Shown here in pieces: positions 8,700 through 17,104 of a stretch of DNA of 64,000 nt. The DNA is from Sphingobium soli (GTDB taxonomy: Bacteria > Pseudomonadota > Alphaproteobacteria > Sphingomonadales > Sphingomonadaceae). Location: assembly GCF_020782245.1 (NCBI RefSeq), contig NZ_JAJGNP010000001.1:1-64000 (forward strand). The letters are read 5' to 3'. Within the stretch, counting starts at the first letter, position 1; each line of letters opens with the position of its first letter. The position numbers and the translations under genes are program-made. Below the pieces are notes generated by a model that ran no database searches, was not told the DNA's origin, and saw nothing but the letters and a program-made list of their open reading frames with translations.

Positions 8700-9359
8700 A
8701 TGCATGGCACTTCCCACACCCCAAGCAGAGGCAAAGGGGAAAAGACCAGACGCGGCGCCAAGGCCTTCTGGATGAAGCAACTGCACAGCTGGCATTGGAT
8801 CAGTTCGGCCGTCAGCCTGATCGGGCTCCTGTTGTTCGCCTTCACCGGCATCACTCTCAACCACGCCGCCGACGTCGAAGGCGCGCCCACTATTGTTGAG
8901 CGAAGCGGCACACTGCCCGCCCCCTTGCTGGCGCAGATCGCCGTCAGTGACGCGCCGGACGCCAAAAAGCCGTTGCCCAACGCCGTGCGGCTGTGGCTGG
9001 ATGAGGAAATGGGCCAAAGCGGCGCGGCCGATGCCGAATGGTCGGCGGACGAAGTCTACCTGGCCTTGCCTCGCCCCGGTGGCGACGGCTGGGTCGCAAT
9101 CGACCGCCATAGCGGCAAGGTGACAAGCGAAAGCACCAACCGCGGCTGGATCAGTTACCTCAATGACCTCCACAAGGGCCGCAACGCGGGATCGGCGTGG
9201 AAATGGTTTATCGATATTTTTGCTGTGGCCTGCTTCCTGTTCGCGCTCACCGGACTGCTGCTGCTGCAACTCCATGCGCGCAGGCGTCCCAGCACATGGC
9301 CGCTGGTGGCTGCCGGCCTCGCCATCCCGGCCATCGTCGCCATCATCTTCATTCATTAA
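8700..9359 (+). CDS. PepSY-associated transmembrane protein
   Basis: A 219-residue inner-membrane protein with helices at about residues 33-52 (ISSAVSLIGLLLFAFTGITL), 166-186 and 198-217, and a periplasmic PepSY-like loop in between. Conserved features are KQLHSWHWISS at the first helix and LNDLHKGRNAGSAWKWFID before the second; the histidines at the membrane face are typical of PepSY membrane proteins thought to carry haem or electrons. In characterised relatives these proteins assist ferric-siderophore reduction. It is the first gene of an operon with DUF2271, DUF4198 and apbE genes (14-base gap, then overlaps), behind an iron-box-like palindrome. The likely role is moving electrons across the inner membrane to the flavinylated DUF2271 partner. 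Confidence 0.85.
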   Translation: MHGTSHTPSRGKGEKTRRGAKAFWMKQLHSWHWISSAVSLIGLLLFAFTGITLNHAADVEGAPTIVERSGTLPAPLLAQIAVSDAPDAKKPLPNAVRLWLDEEMGQSGAADAEWSADEVYLALPRPGGDGWVAIDRHSGKVTSESTNRGWISYLNDLHKGRNAGSAWKWFIDIFAVACFLFALTGLLLLQLHARRRPSTWPLVAAGLAIPAIVAIIFIH

Positions 9360-9373
9360 AGGGATCATCACCC

Positions 9374-9904
9374 ATGCAGCTTCGTCACTCCTTGCTTTTG
9401 ACCGGTGCGGCCGCCGGGGCGGCCAGTGCCGCCGCTTTGCCCGCCCACGCTCAAACGCTGACCATGTCCATCATCATTCCGCGCCTCACCGTCGCCGAAT
9501 ATCACCGACCCTATGTCGCCGTGTGGATCGAAAAGCAGGGCGCTACACCACGCACCCTGTCGGTCTGGTATGATTATGACATGCGCAATGGCGAAGGCGC
9601 CAAATGGTTGCGCGATGTGCGGCAATGGTGGCGGGCCTCGGGTCGAACGATGACGTTCCCGGCCGATGGCGTGACTGGCGCGACCCGGGCACCTGGCGAA
9701 CAGAAGCTCGCCTTCACTTCGGGCAAGGGGCCGCTCGGGTCTCTGACACCCGGCAATTACACGATGATCGTTGAAGCGGCGCGTGAAGTGGGCGGACGTG
9801 AAGTGCTGCGCCTGCCTTTCGCCTGGCCGCCAAAGCCCGGGACGACCGTCCGGGCAAAGGGCGCAAGCGAACTGGGCGCTATCACATTGACATTCGGCAA
9901 ATGA
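9374..9904 (+). CDS. DUF2271 periplasmic protein with ApbE flavinylation motif
   Basis: A 176-residue secreted protein with a clear signal peptide (MQLRHSLLLTGAAAGAASAA, cleavage near AHA-QT). The remainder is a compact beta-rich DUF2271 domain with VAVWIEKQG and TLSVWYDYDMRNGEGAKWL. The key feature is PADGVTGATR at residues 96-105: D-G-V-T-G-A-T is the consensus by which ApbE attaches FMN to a threonine in NqrC- and RnfG-type proteins, predicting covalent FMN on Thr104. An apbE gene lies in the same operon. The ATG at 9374 follows a weak GGGATCATCACCC leader and is fixed by the signal peptide. The stop overlaps an in-frame ATG of the next frame. It is probably a periplasmic flavin electron carrier. 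Confidence 0.85.
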   Translation: MQLRHSLLLTGAAAGAASAAALPAHAQTLTMSIIIPRLTVAEYHRPYVAVWIEKQGATPRTLSVWYDYDMRNGEGAKWLRDVRQWWRASGRTMTFPADGVTGATRAPGEQKLAFTSGKGPLGSLTPGNYTMIVEAAREVGGREVLRLPFAWPPKPGTTVRAKGASELGAITLTFGK

Positions 9905-9912
9905 AGGGGGCG

Positions 9913-10743
9913 ATGATGAAAAGGACTTTATGGACCGCAGCAATTGCTGCGTTGCTGCTGACACCGGGCCTGGCGCAGGCGCATCGCCAATGGATGCTGC
10001 CTTCGGCGACATCGCTTTCGGGCACGGAAAGCTGGGTCACGGTCGACGCCGCCATCTCCAACGACCTGTTCTATTTCGAGCATTTCCCGCTACCGATAGA
10101 TGGCATCGTCGTTACCGAGCCGGATGGTGCCGCTGGGACGATCGAAAACGCCGCCAAGGGCCGCTACCGCTCGACGTTCGACGTCCATTTGACCAAGCCT
10201 GGAACCTACCGCATCGCCTCGGTGGCGAACCGCCTGATGGGCAGCTATATGCTGAACGGGAAGCGGGAACGCTTGCCCCGTGGCATCACCAGGGACAAGC
10301 TGGCCAGTGCCCTTCCCGCAGGCGCAACTGACGTGCAGGCCAATGACTCCATCAACCGCAACGAAATTTTCGTGACCTTGGGTGCGCCCACCACCAATCT
10401 GTTCACACCGACGGGCGACGGCATCGAAATGGTGCCGGTCACGCATCCCAATGATCTTGTTGCGGGCGAAGCGGCGACCTTTCAGTTCCTGCTAGACGGG
10501 AAGCCGGCATCGGGCCTGAGCGTCACAGTGATCCCTGGCGGCATTCGCTACCGCGACAGCCTGGGGCAGATGGACCTGACCGCCGACCAGGACGGCAAGA
10601 TTGCCGTTACCTGGCCGGAACCTGGCATGTTCTGGCTGAATGCCACTGTGGGCGGCCGGCGCGAAGGCGCTGGCGAAGCCGATGCACCGCCAAGCCAGCG
10701 GCGGACCTCCTACGTTACGACGCTTGAGGTGCAGGCGCCCTGA
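9913..10743 (+). CDS. DUF4198 family periplasmic protein
   Basis: A 276-residue exported protein beginning MMKRTLWTAAIAALLLTPGLAQA with cleavage near AQA-HR. DUF4198 proteins are secreted beta-sandwich proteins often encoded next to TonB receptors or metal transporters and presumed to handle metal ions; their biochemistry is not established. HRQWMLPS right after the signal and a C-terminal Ig-like part (GVTVTVIPGG-type strands, residues ~195-275) fit the family. An ATG at 9901 overlaps the DUF2271 stop as ATGA, but AAGGGGGCG before 9913 makes 9913 (or 9916) the better start. It is translationally linked to the preceding gene and followed at once by apbE. Confidence 0.85.
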   Translation: MMKRTLWTAAIAALLLTPGLAQAHRQWMLPSATSLSGTESWVTVDAAISNDLFYFEHFPLPIDGIVVTEPDGAAGTIENAAKGRYRSTFDVHLTKPGTYRIASVANRLMGSYMLNGKRERLPRGITRDKLASALPAGATDVQANDSINRNEIFVTLGAPTTNLFTPTGDGIEMVPVTHPNDLVAGEAATFQFLLDGKPASGLSVTVIPGGIRYRDSLGQMDLTADQDGKIAVTWPEPGMFWLNATVGGRREGAGEADAPPSQRRTSYVTTLEVQAP

Positions 10744-11717
10744 CCGTCACTGTCACGACCGCCCCTCGCATTGCGATCGCGCCAGGCCTGTCGCCCGAAA
10801 TTTTCCGCGGCAGGCAAAGGCGGGGTGCGATCACGGGGTTTTCCGGCCCGACGATGGGTACGACATGGTCCGCATCGGTCGTCGATCCGCCGGCAGATGC
10901 GGAAATGACCATAAGAGCGAAGCTGGACATGGTCATCGCCCAGATGAGCAATTGGGACGCAGATTCGGTCATCAGCCGCTTCAACCGGCAGCCGATCGGC
11001 GCCTGGATGACCTTGCCTGTCGAAATGATGACAGTGCTTCGCACCGGAATGGACATTTCGCGATTGTCGGGCGGCGCGTTCGATCCCGCCCTTGGCCAAC
11101 TGGTCGGTCAATGGGGCTTCGGCCCGCACGTCGCCAACGAAGCCCCCGCATGCGGTAGCGCCGCCACTTCTGTTGAAGTGGGCGATCATGGCGCTCGCCG
11201 CCTTGCCGATGTGGCGCTAGATTTTTCGGGCATCGCCAAGGGCTTTGCCGTCGATGCCGTGGCCGACGCCCTGCGAGCACTGGGGGCAGCCAATTTCCTG
11301 GTCGAGATTGGCGGCGAATTGCGGGGGGCAGGCGTCAAGCCGGATATCCAGCCATGGTGGGTGGATATGGAAACGCCACCCGGCATGGCGTTGCCACCGA
11401 TGCGTGTGGCCCTAAGCGGACTGGCGATCGCCACATCAGGCGACTATCGGCGTTTTCATATGGCCGCGGGCAAGCGACTGTCCCACAGCATCGACCCCGG
11501 GACAGGCGCGCCGATCCAAAATGGCGTCGCTTGCGTCACCGTGCTGCACGACAGCGCCATGATGGCGGACGCCTGGGCCACGGCGATCACTGTCGCCGGC
11601 CCCGGAAAAGGTCTGAGCCTCGCGCGCGAACATGGCCTCGCCGCCCGTATGATCGTGCGCACCGATAACGGACCGCGCGAACATCTGACCCCGGCGCTTG
11701 AAATGATGCTGGCGTAG
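10740..11717 (+). CDS. apbE: FAD:protein FMN transferase (ApbE)
   Basis: ApbE moves FMN from FAD onto a threonine of exported redox proteins. The motif GPTMGTTWS, the central FDPALGQLVGQWGF, the block VALDFSGIAKGFAVDAVAD and the C-terminal HSIDPGTGAPI with ADAWATAI (metal and FAD binding) are all present. The first ATG (10854) lies inside the GPT-MGTTWS motif, so the true protein must begin upstream. That frame is open back to 10728 but contains no ATG, GTG or TTG. The best candidate is CTG at 10740, which overlaps the DUF4198 stop as CTGA and has GAGGTG eight bases before it. No signal peptide is visible with this start. The obvious substrate is the DUF2271 protein two genes upstream. Confidence 0.85.
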   Translation: MTVTVTTAPRIAIAPGLSPEIFRGRQRRGAITGFSGPTMGTTWSASVVDPPADAEMTIRAKLDMVIAQMSNWDADSVISRFNRQPIGAWMTLPVEMMTVLRTGMDISRLSGGAFDPALGQLVGQWGFGPHVANEAPACGSAATSVEVGDHGARRLADVALDFSGIAKGFAVDAVADALRALGAANFLVEIGGELRGAGVKPDIQPWWVDMETPPGMALPPMRVALSGLAIATSGDYRRFHMAAGKRLSHSIDPGTGAPIQNGVACVTVLHDSAMMADAWATAITVAGPGKGLSLAREHGLAARMIVRTDNGPREHLTPALEMMLA

Positions 11718-11728
11718 AAAAACAGGCG

Positions 11729-13708
11729 CTATTTTCCAGCGGCCATCAGGAAATCTGCGCTCCTCTGCAACATGTCCGCGCGGGCATCGCTGTCCGTCAG
11801 GCTGTGAGTCAATCCGTCATAGGTGATCAACTGGCTGCGCTTGCCGGCTCCCTGCAATTTGGCTTGCATGATCCGCGCCTGGCTTATGTCGACATTGCTG
11901 TCGTCGGTGCCGTGGAACATCAGCACCGGTGCGCGAAATGCGGCGGCATGATTGGACGGGGACGCCTCTGCAGCCTCCGGCCCGGTTCCCATGCGCTGCT
12001 GTTGCAGCAGATAGTCGGCGCTATATTGGCTGCGCCGCATCCGATCGGCAAAATCCGTCACCGGCGCGATCGCCACCACTGCCTTGAACAGCGCAGGATC
12101 GACCGCCTGCGCCTGCAATGCTGCGTACCCGCCATAAGACCAGCCCGCGATCGTCAGCTTATCAGGGTTGGCAATGCCCTGCGCCACCAGCCAGCGCCCG
12201 GCATCGACAACGTCACTGATTGCCATCCGCCACGAACGATAGCCGTTGCGCATCAGCCATGCCTCACCAAAGCCAGCCGAGCCGCGAAACTGCGGTTGCA
12301 GCACGGCGAAACCGCGTGCCGCATAATATTGGACCATCCAGTCGAAACCCCATTCGTCCCGCGCTTCCGGGCCGCCATGGGGCAGGACGATAGCCGGCAG
12401 GCCCTTTGCCGTCTCTTTGCCGGGCGGAAGCGTGAGATAGGCCGGGATCATCGTGCCGTCGCCCGCCTGATACTGAACCGACTGCATGACGGCGAGCGTG
12501 CGTCCGGCAAGCTCCGGTCGATCAGGCATGATCGGCGACAATTTGCGGGCGGCGCGGTCGAACAGATAATATTGCCCGGGATCGACATCGCTGCCGGCCC
12601 AGATCAGGACGCGGTTGCCGTCGCTGCTCATGTCGCTGATGTTGATGGCCTTGCCGCCCAATGCCTTGCCCAGCGACGACACCAGCGCCTTTGCCTGTTC
12701 GTCGAAATAGACTGCCTGGCGATGGTCGGTGACGTAGCTGGCGCCGACGACGCGCCGGTCGCGACCCACCCGGATTAGCGCGCTCACATCCACGTCTGGG
12801 CGCGAGAATATGACCGTCTTGGCAAGACTTGGGTCCAGCGCGACCGTGACCAACGCATCGCGACCATTCATCTTTTCAAACCCATAAGCGACGTTCTTTG
12901 TCGGATCGACGGCAACCGGGTAGAAACCGCTATTGTCCCGCGTATCGTATAGGGACAAATTGCTCCATCCCGACTTTCCCACCGGCCGATAGAGAAATTT
13001 ATAGGTGCCTTTGGCATAACCGGACGTGCGGTTTTCCTGAAGCGCCATGATGCGGACATGGCCCTGCCCGTCGGAGATGTAATCGACCGCCAGTTTATCA
13101 GGAGATTCGATCCGCTTAGCCGAGCCACTGCGGGTGTCGATCCGGTCGACGCCCAACCCTTCCAGCTTCTTTTCGATCAGGCTGCCGATCTTCGCTTCTG
13201 GCACATAGGATCGGGTCATGAGGACGGTGCCCTCGTCATCGGGCAGCAGATCGATCACATCGCCGCCTCTCAAGTCATAACTCAGCGCGTTCGCTCCGCG
13301 CCGCTGGCTTAACAACTTGGTGTCTCGTCCATCTGCGCCGACCGCGAACACATTGGAAAAGCCATAGACATCATCGCCATAGCGTTGCTCACCGACTATC
13401 CGGCAAGCAAGACGGTCGCCAGAGACCCAATCGCAACGATTGAGATATTCAGGGCGGCCGCTGGTCGAGGCTATCACTTTGATATCAGCGCCTTCGCGCG
13501 CCTCAAGAACATAGGCGCGACTTGTCCGTCCGGGTCCCGAAGCGATCAGCGCGATTGTTCGGCCATCAGGCGACAGGCTGGCCGAAGAAATGGTTTCACG
13601 CGCGCCAAAGGCCTTGGCCAAGGCATCGGGTTGCCCCTGCGCCAAAGCCGTGGCAGCCGATCCCGCCAACCAGAGCGCGATGCACGCAGCTTTCGCGATT
13701 CCCCTCAT
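11729..13708 (-). CDS. S9-family prolyl oligopeptidase-type serine peptidase
   Basis: A 659-residue exported peptidase: signal peptide to about AAT-ALAQ, an N-terminal beta-propeller (residues ~40-390), then an alpha/beta-hydrolase domain. Catalytic residues are the serine in GWSYGGYA (about residue 524), aspartate in HGTDDSNV (about 603) and histidine in GLTHSL (about 635). LPHGGPEARDEWGFDW marks the oxyanion region of acylaminoacyl-peptidase/DPP-like members. Such enzymes degrade periplasmic or imported oligopeptides. The ATG at 13708 is preferred over a TTG six bases upstream because GGGGGA sits about nine bases before it. It runs convergently with apbE (11-base gap) and divergently from the M28 peptidase gene, a pairing that suggests a peptide-scavenging locus. 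Confidence 0.92.
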   Translation of the reverse strand: MRGIAKAACIALWLAGSAATALAQGQPDALAKAFGARETISSASLSPDGRTIALIASGPGRTSRAYVLEAREGADIKVIASTSGRPEYLNRCDWVSGDRLACRIVGEQRYGDDVYGFSNVFAVGADGRDTKLLSQRRGANALSYDLRGGDVIDLLPDDEGTVLMTRSYVPEAKIGSLIEKKLEGLGVDRIDTRSGSAKRIESPDKLAVDYISDGQGHVRIMALQENRTSGYAKGTYKFLYRPVGKSGWSNLSLYDTRDNSGFYPVAVDPTKNVAYGFEKMNGRDALVTVALDPSLAKTVIFSRPDVDVSALIRVGRDRRVVGASYVTDHRQAVYFDEQAKALVSSLGKALGGKAINISDMSSDGNRVLIWAGSDVDPGQYYLFDRAARKLSPIMPDRPELAGRTLAVMQSVQYQAGDGTMIPAYLTLPPGKETAKGLPAIVLPHGGPEARDEWGFDWMVQYYAARGFAVLQPQFRGSAGFGEAWLMRNGYRSWRMAISDVVDAGRWLVAQGIANPDKLTIAGWSYGGYAALQAQAVDPALFKAVVAIAPVTDFADRMRRSQYSADYLLQQQRMGTGPEAAEASPSNHAAAFRAPVLMFHGTDDSNVDISQARIMQAKLQGAGKRSQLITYDGLTHSLTDSDARADMLQRSADFLMAAGK

Positions 13709-13842
13709 CTCCAATATTCCCCCACAAAATCCCCTCGAGTCCGGTGGCTAAGCCAAGGCGGACATATTGGCAACGGCTTGCTTGCTCTCCCCGCTGCTCA
13801 GTGGCATCACCCCTCTACCGATAAGAAAAAGGGGACATAGTC

Positions 13843-15525
13843 TTGCGCAGTTCCATTCTGGCGATCGCCGCCATATTGGCTCTTCCGGCCTGCACCACCA
13901 TGTCCGACGCGCCGCCAGAAAGCGCGTCGGCTCAGCCTGCCGCTTCCGGCGTGACGCCATCCATCGACACGATGAAACGGCTGGTGCAGCTATTGTCCTC
14001 GGACGCCTATGAAGGCCGCGCGCCCGGATCGGCCGGGGAGGAGAAGACGCTGGCGCTGCTGTCGTCGGAATTTGCCAGGCTGGGGCTCAAGCCCGGTAAC
14101 AATGGCAGCTGGTTTCAGGATGTCCCGCTGGTCGAAATCACCGCAAAAAATGTGTCGCCGCTGCGCTTTAGTGGCGAGAATACCCCCGTCACCGCCGCCT
14201 ATGGCCCGGAAATGGTGATCGGCACCTATCGCACGGCCCAGCCGCATATCGCGGTGAAGGACAGCCCGGTCGTGTTCGTGGGTTATGGCATCAACGCGCC
14301 CGAAAAGGGCTGGAACGATTATGCCGGCGTCGATGTGAAGGGCAAGACGGTCATCATCCTGGTCAATGATCCCGACTATGAGACAAGCGGCCTTGAGGGC
14401 ACCTTCAACGGCAGGGCCATGACCTATTATGGCCGCTGGACCTATAAATATGAGGAAGCGGCCCGACAGGGCGCCGCCGCCGCGATCATCGTGCACGACA
14501 CGGTGCCTGCCGCCTATGGCTGGAACGTCGTGCAGTCCAGTTGGACCGGTGCGCAGCATGTCGCCGACAGCGCCAATGGCAATGCCGACCAGTCCGCCGC
14601 GATCGGCTGGATCCAGAAGGACAAGGCGCAGGCGCTGTTCGCCAGCGCGGGCATGGATCTGGACGCGCAGATGCGTGCCGCCAAGCAGCCCGGATTCAAG
14701 GCAGTGCCGCTGGCGGGCGTCAAGGCGAACGTCTCCTTCGACAATGACCTGCGCAAGCATAGCTCGAAGAATGTCGTGGCGCTGCTGCCCGGCAAGACGC
14801 GCCCGGACGAATATGTGCTCTACAGCGCCCATTGGGATCATCTGGGCCGATGCCAGGCCGCGCCCGATGGCGACGACATCTGCAACGGCGCGGTCGACAA
14901 CGCCACCGGCACGGCTGCGCTCGTCGCCCTGGCGGAAGCGAATGTGAAGGCTGGGCCGACCGACCGGAGCCAGGTCTTCCTGGCGGTGACGGCGGAGGAA
15001 TCGGGGCTGCTGGGGTCGGCCTATTATGGCGAAAACCCGGTCTTCCCCTTTTCCAGGACCGTCGGCGGCGTAAACATGGACGCGCTCAGTGTCGCAGGTC
15101 TGGCAAAGAATGTCGTCGTGATTGGCAAGGGCAAGTCCCAGCTTGACGCCTATCTGGACCGCGCTCTGGCCGCGCAAGGCCGGGTCGCGACGGTGGAGCC
15201 GACGCCGGAGAAGGGCTATTATTATCGCTCGGACCATTTCAGCTTCGCCAAGCATGGTCTGCCGATGCTCTATTTCGAAGGCGGCGAGGATCTGGTGAAT
15301 GGCGGCACCGCCGCCGGCATGGCGGCGGCCGAGGATTATACCAAGAACCGCTATCATGGCCCCAAGGACGAATATGATCCCAATTGGGACTGGAGCGGTG
15401 TCGCGGCTGACCTCAAACTTTATTATGACGTGGGTCGCGCGCTTGCCGAAACCACCGAATGGCCCAATTGGGTTGAAGGCGATGAGTTCCGCGCCATCCG
15501 CGACAAGGATCGCGCTGGCCAATAA
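13843..15525 (+). CDS. M28-family metallopeptidase, lipoprotein
   Basis: A 560-residue zinc aminopeptidase. The N-terminus MRSSILAIAAILALPAC has a lipobox ending at Cys17, so it is a membrane-anchored lipoprotein. Residues ~120-290 fit a protease-associated (PA) insert. The M28 zinc ligands appear in SAHWDHLG, NGAVDNATGTAAL, TAEESGLLGS, VNMDALS and YRSDHFSFAKHG. Family members remove N-terminal residues from peptides, often in the periplasm. The start codon is TTG at 13843, supported by AAGGGGA eight bases upstream and by the signal sequence; no in-frame ATG would preserve the lipobox. Its divergent neighbour is an S9 peptidase. Confidence 0.93.
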   Translation: MRSSILAIAAILALPACTTMSDAPPESASAQPAASGVTPSIDTMKRLVQLLSSDAYEGRAPGSAGEEKTLALLSSEFARLGLKPGNNGSWFQDVPLVEITAKNVSPLRFSGENTPVTAAYGPEMVIGTYRTAQPHIAVKDSPVVFVGYGINAPEKGWNDYAGVDVKGKTVIILVNDPDYETSGLEGTFNGRAMTYYGRWTYKYEEAARQGAAAAIIVHDTVPAAYGWNVVQSSWTGAQHVADSANGNADQSAAIGWIQKDKAQALFASAGMDLDAQMRAAKQPGFKAVPLAGVKANVSFDNDLRKHSSKNVVALLPGKTRPDEYVLYSAHWDHLGRCQAAPDGDDICNGAVDNATGTAALVALAEANVKAGPTDRSQVFLAVTAEESGLLGSAYYGENPVFPFSRTVGGVNMDALSVAGLAKNVVVIGKGKSQLDAYLDRALAAQGRVATVEPTPEKGYYYRSDHFSFAKHGLPMLYFEGGEDLVNGGTAAGMAAAEDYTKNRYHGPKDEYDPNWDWSGVAADLKLYYDVGRALAETTEWPNWVEGDEFRAIRDKDRAGQ

Positions 15526-15540
15526 GCCAGAGGAGAGGAC

Positions 15541-16002
15541 CTATTTCCCGGCCGGGGAATAGGTCCAGCTCTGGGTCTGCGATCCATCCATTCGCGACGT
15601 TTCCGCCATCAACAGCCGCCCTTCTCGCCAGTAGCGAATGCGTTGGGGATACTCATGATCGGGGTTGGCGAAGCTGATGTCGCGCACGCCCTGTTCGACC
15701 AGCGTGAATGGCGTTGCCGGTCCACCGTCGGGCGCGGCATAAAGCATCACATCGCCCGCCCCATCGCGGACGATGCGAATGACCTCCCAGCCCAGCAGGC
15801 TTTCGCCGCGCCCGTTGCGGCCAACGCCGATCATCGTGCCGCCGCGCGGCAGCGTCCACACTTCTTCCGCCCAGCGATCGCCGCGCTGCTGGACCCATTC
15901 GCCAGTCAGCCATTCGGGCAGTTCGTCCGCCCATGCCTTGCCCGACAGCGAAAGCGACAGCAGCAAGGCCATCGCCACTGTCGGGATACCCGCCTTCATC
16001 AT
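15541..16002 (-). CDS. DUF6265-family periplasmic protein
   Basis: A 153-residue exported protein with signal peptide MMKAGIPTVAMALLLSLSLS and cleavage near AWA-DE. The mature part has WLTGEWVQQRGDRWAEEVWT, GGTMIGVGRN, FANPDHEYPQRIRYWREG and a C-terminal MDGSQTQSWTYSP, the typical pattern of a small lipocalin-like beta-barrel family of unknown function. Start ATGATG is preceded by AGAGGG. It is convergent with the M28 gene (15 bases apart) and divergent from aguA. No enzyme motif is visible. Confidence 0.75.
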   Translation of the reverse strand: MMKAGIPTVAMALLLSLSLSGKAWADELPEWLTGEWVQQRGDRWAEEVWTLPRGGTMIGVGRNGRGESLLGWEVIRIVRDGAGDVMLYAAPDGGPATPFTLVEQGVRDISFANPDHEYPQRIRYWREGRLLMAETSRMDGSQTQSWTYSPAGK

Positions 16003-16101
16003 CGCAACCCTCTGTCCAGATCCGTGATCGCGCGTTATGGAGCGCGCACCCTTTCCGACCCATCATGATCCGGCGCGTCAGGCCGGGCAAGGATATTGCA
16101 C

Positions 16102-17088
16102 ATGACCTTCCGCATGCCCGCCGAATGGGCGCCGCACGACTGGACCTGGATCGGCTTTCCGACCAACCCTGCCGAATGGCCCGGCGCATTCGATGGCGCA
16201 CGCCAGCAGATCGCCGCCTTTACCAACGCCCTGCATTGCGGCGGCAAGGGCGAGCAGGTGCGGCTGGTCGTCGCCCATGAAGAGGACGCAAAGGCCGCCC
16301 GCGCAATGGTCGATGCATCTGTCCGCATCGTTGTCGCGAACCTCGGCGACGTATGGCTGCGCGACACCGCGCCGATCGCCGTCCTGAACGGCACAGGCGG
16401 ACGCGCGCTGGTCGATTTCGGCTTCAACGGCTGGGGCGGCAAATATCAAATGCCGGGCGATGAGGATATCGGCGCGCGGCTGGCGGCGACCACCGGCCTT
16501 CCCACATCGACGCAAAACTGGGTGTTCGAAGGCGGGGCGATCGACACCGACGGCACGGGCCTGTTCGTGACGACCGAGCAATGCCTGCTCAACCCCAATC
16601 GCAATCCCGACCTCGATCGCGGGAAGATCGAAACATTGCTGGCGGGAAGCCTGGGCCTGTCGGACATGCTGTGGCTGGGCGACGGATTGCGCAACGATCA
16701 TACCGACGGGCATGTCGACAATCTGGCGCGCTTCGTTGCGCCGGGCGTTCTGGCTCTTCCCGTCGCCACGACCCCGGACGATCCCAATGCCGCCATCTAC
16801 GCTGACGCACGCGCCCGCGCACAGGCTTACGGGCTGGAGGTAGTGGATGTCCCCTCGCCCGGGCTTGTGCTGGTCGATGGCGAGCCGATTCCGGCAAGCT
16901 ACATGAATTTCTATATCGGAAACGCCGCTGTCATCGTGCCCATTTATGGCCAGCCCAACGACCAGGCGGCGCTCGACGCCTTCCGCGCCTTCTTTCCGGG
17001 TCGGGAGATTGTAGGATTGCGCAGCGACGCCATATTGTCTGGCGGCGGCAGCTTTCATTGCTGCAGCCAGCAGATGCCATCGCTCTGA
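16102..17088 (+). CDS. aguA: Agmatine deiminase
   Basis: Converts agmatine to N-carbamoylputrescine and ammonia in the arginine-decarboxylase route to putrescine. The 328-residue cytoplasmic protein has the pentein-fold signatures MPAEWAPHDWTWIGFP, NLGDVWLRDTAP, GFNGWGGKY, NDHTDGHVDN and the C-terminal catalytic-cysteine segment GGGSFHC (about residue 320). A second cysteine follows at once (HCC). ATG 16102 has AAGGA eight bases upstream; a TTG six bases earlier is less likely. aguB follows after 16 bases, so the two successive pathway steps are co-transcribed. Confidence 0.95.
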   Translation: MTFRMPAEWAPHDWTWIGFPTNPAEWPGAFDGARQQIAAFTNALHCGGKGEQVRLVVAHEEDAKAARAMVDASVRIVVANLGDVWLRDTAPIAVLNGTGGRALVDFGFNGWGGKYQMPGDEDIGARLAATTGLPTSTQNWVFEGGAIDTDGTGLFVTTEQCLLNPNRNPDLDRGKIETLLAGSLGLSDMLWLGDGLRNDHTDGHVDNLARFVAPGVLALPVATTPDDPNAAIYADARARAQAYGLEVVDVPSPGLVLVDGEPIPASYMNFYIGNAAVIVPIYGQPNDQAALDAFRAFFPGREIVGLRSDAILSGGGSFHCCSQQMPSL

Positions 17089-17104
17089 TCTATCGGGAAA
17101 CAGA

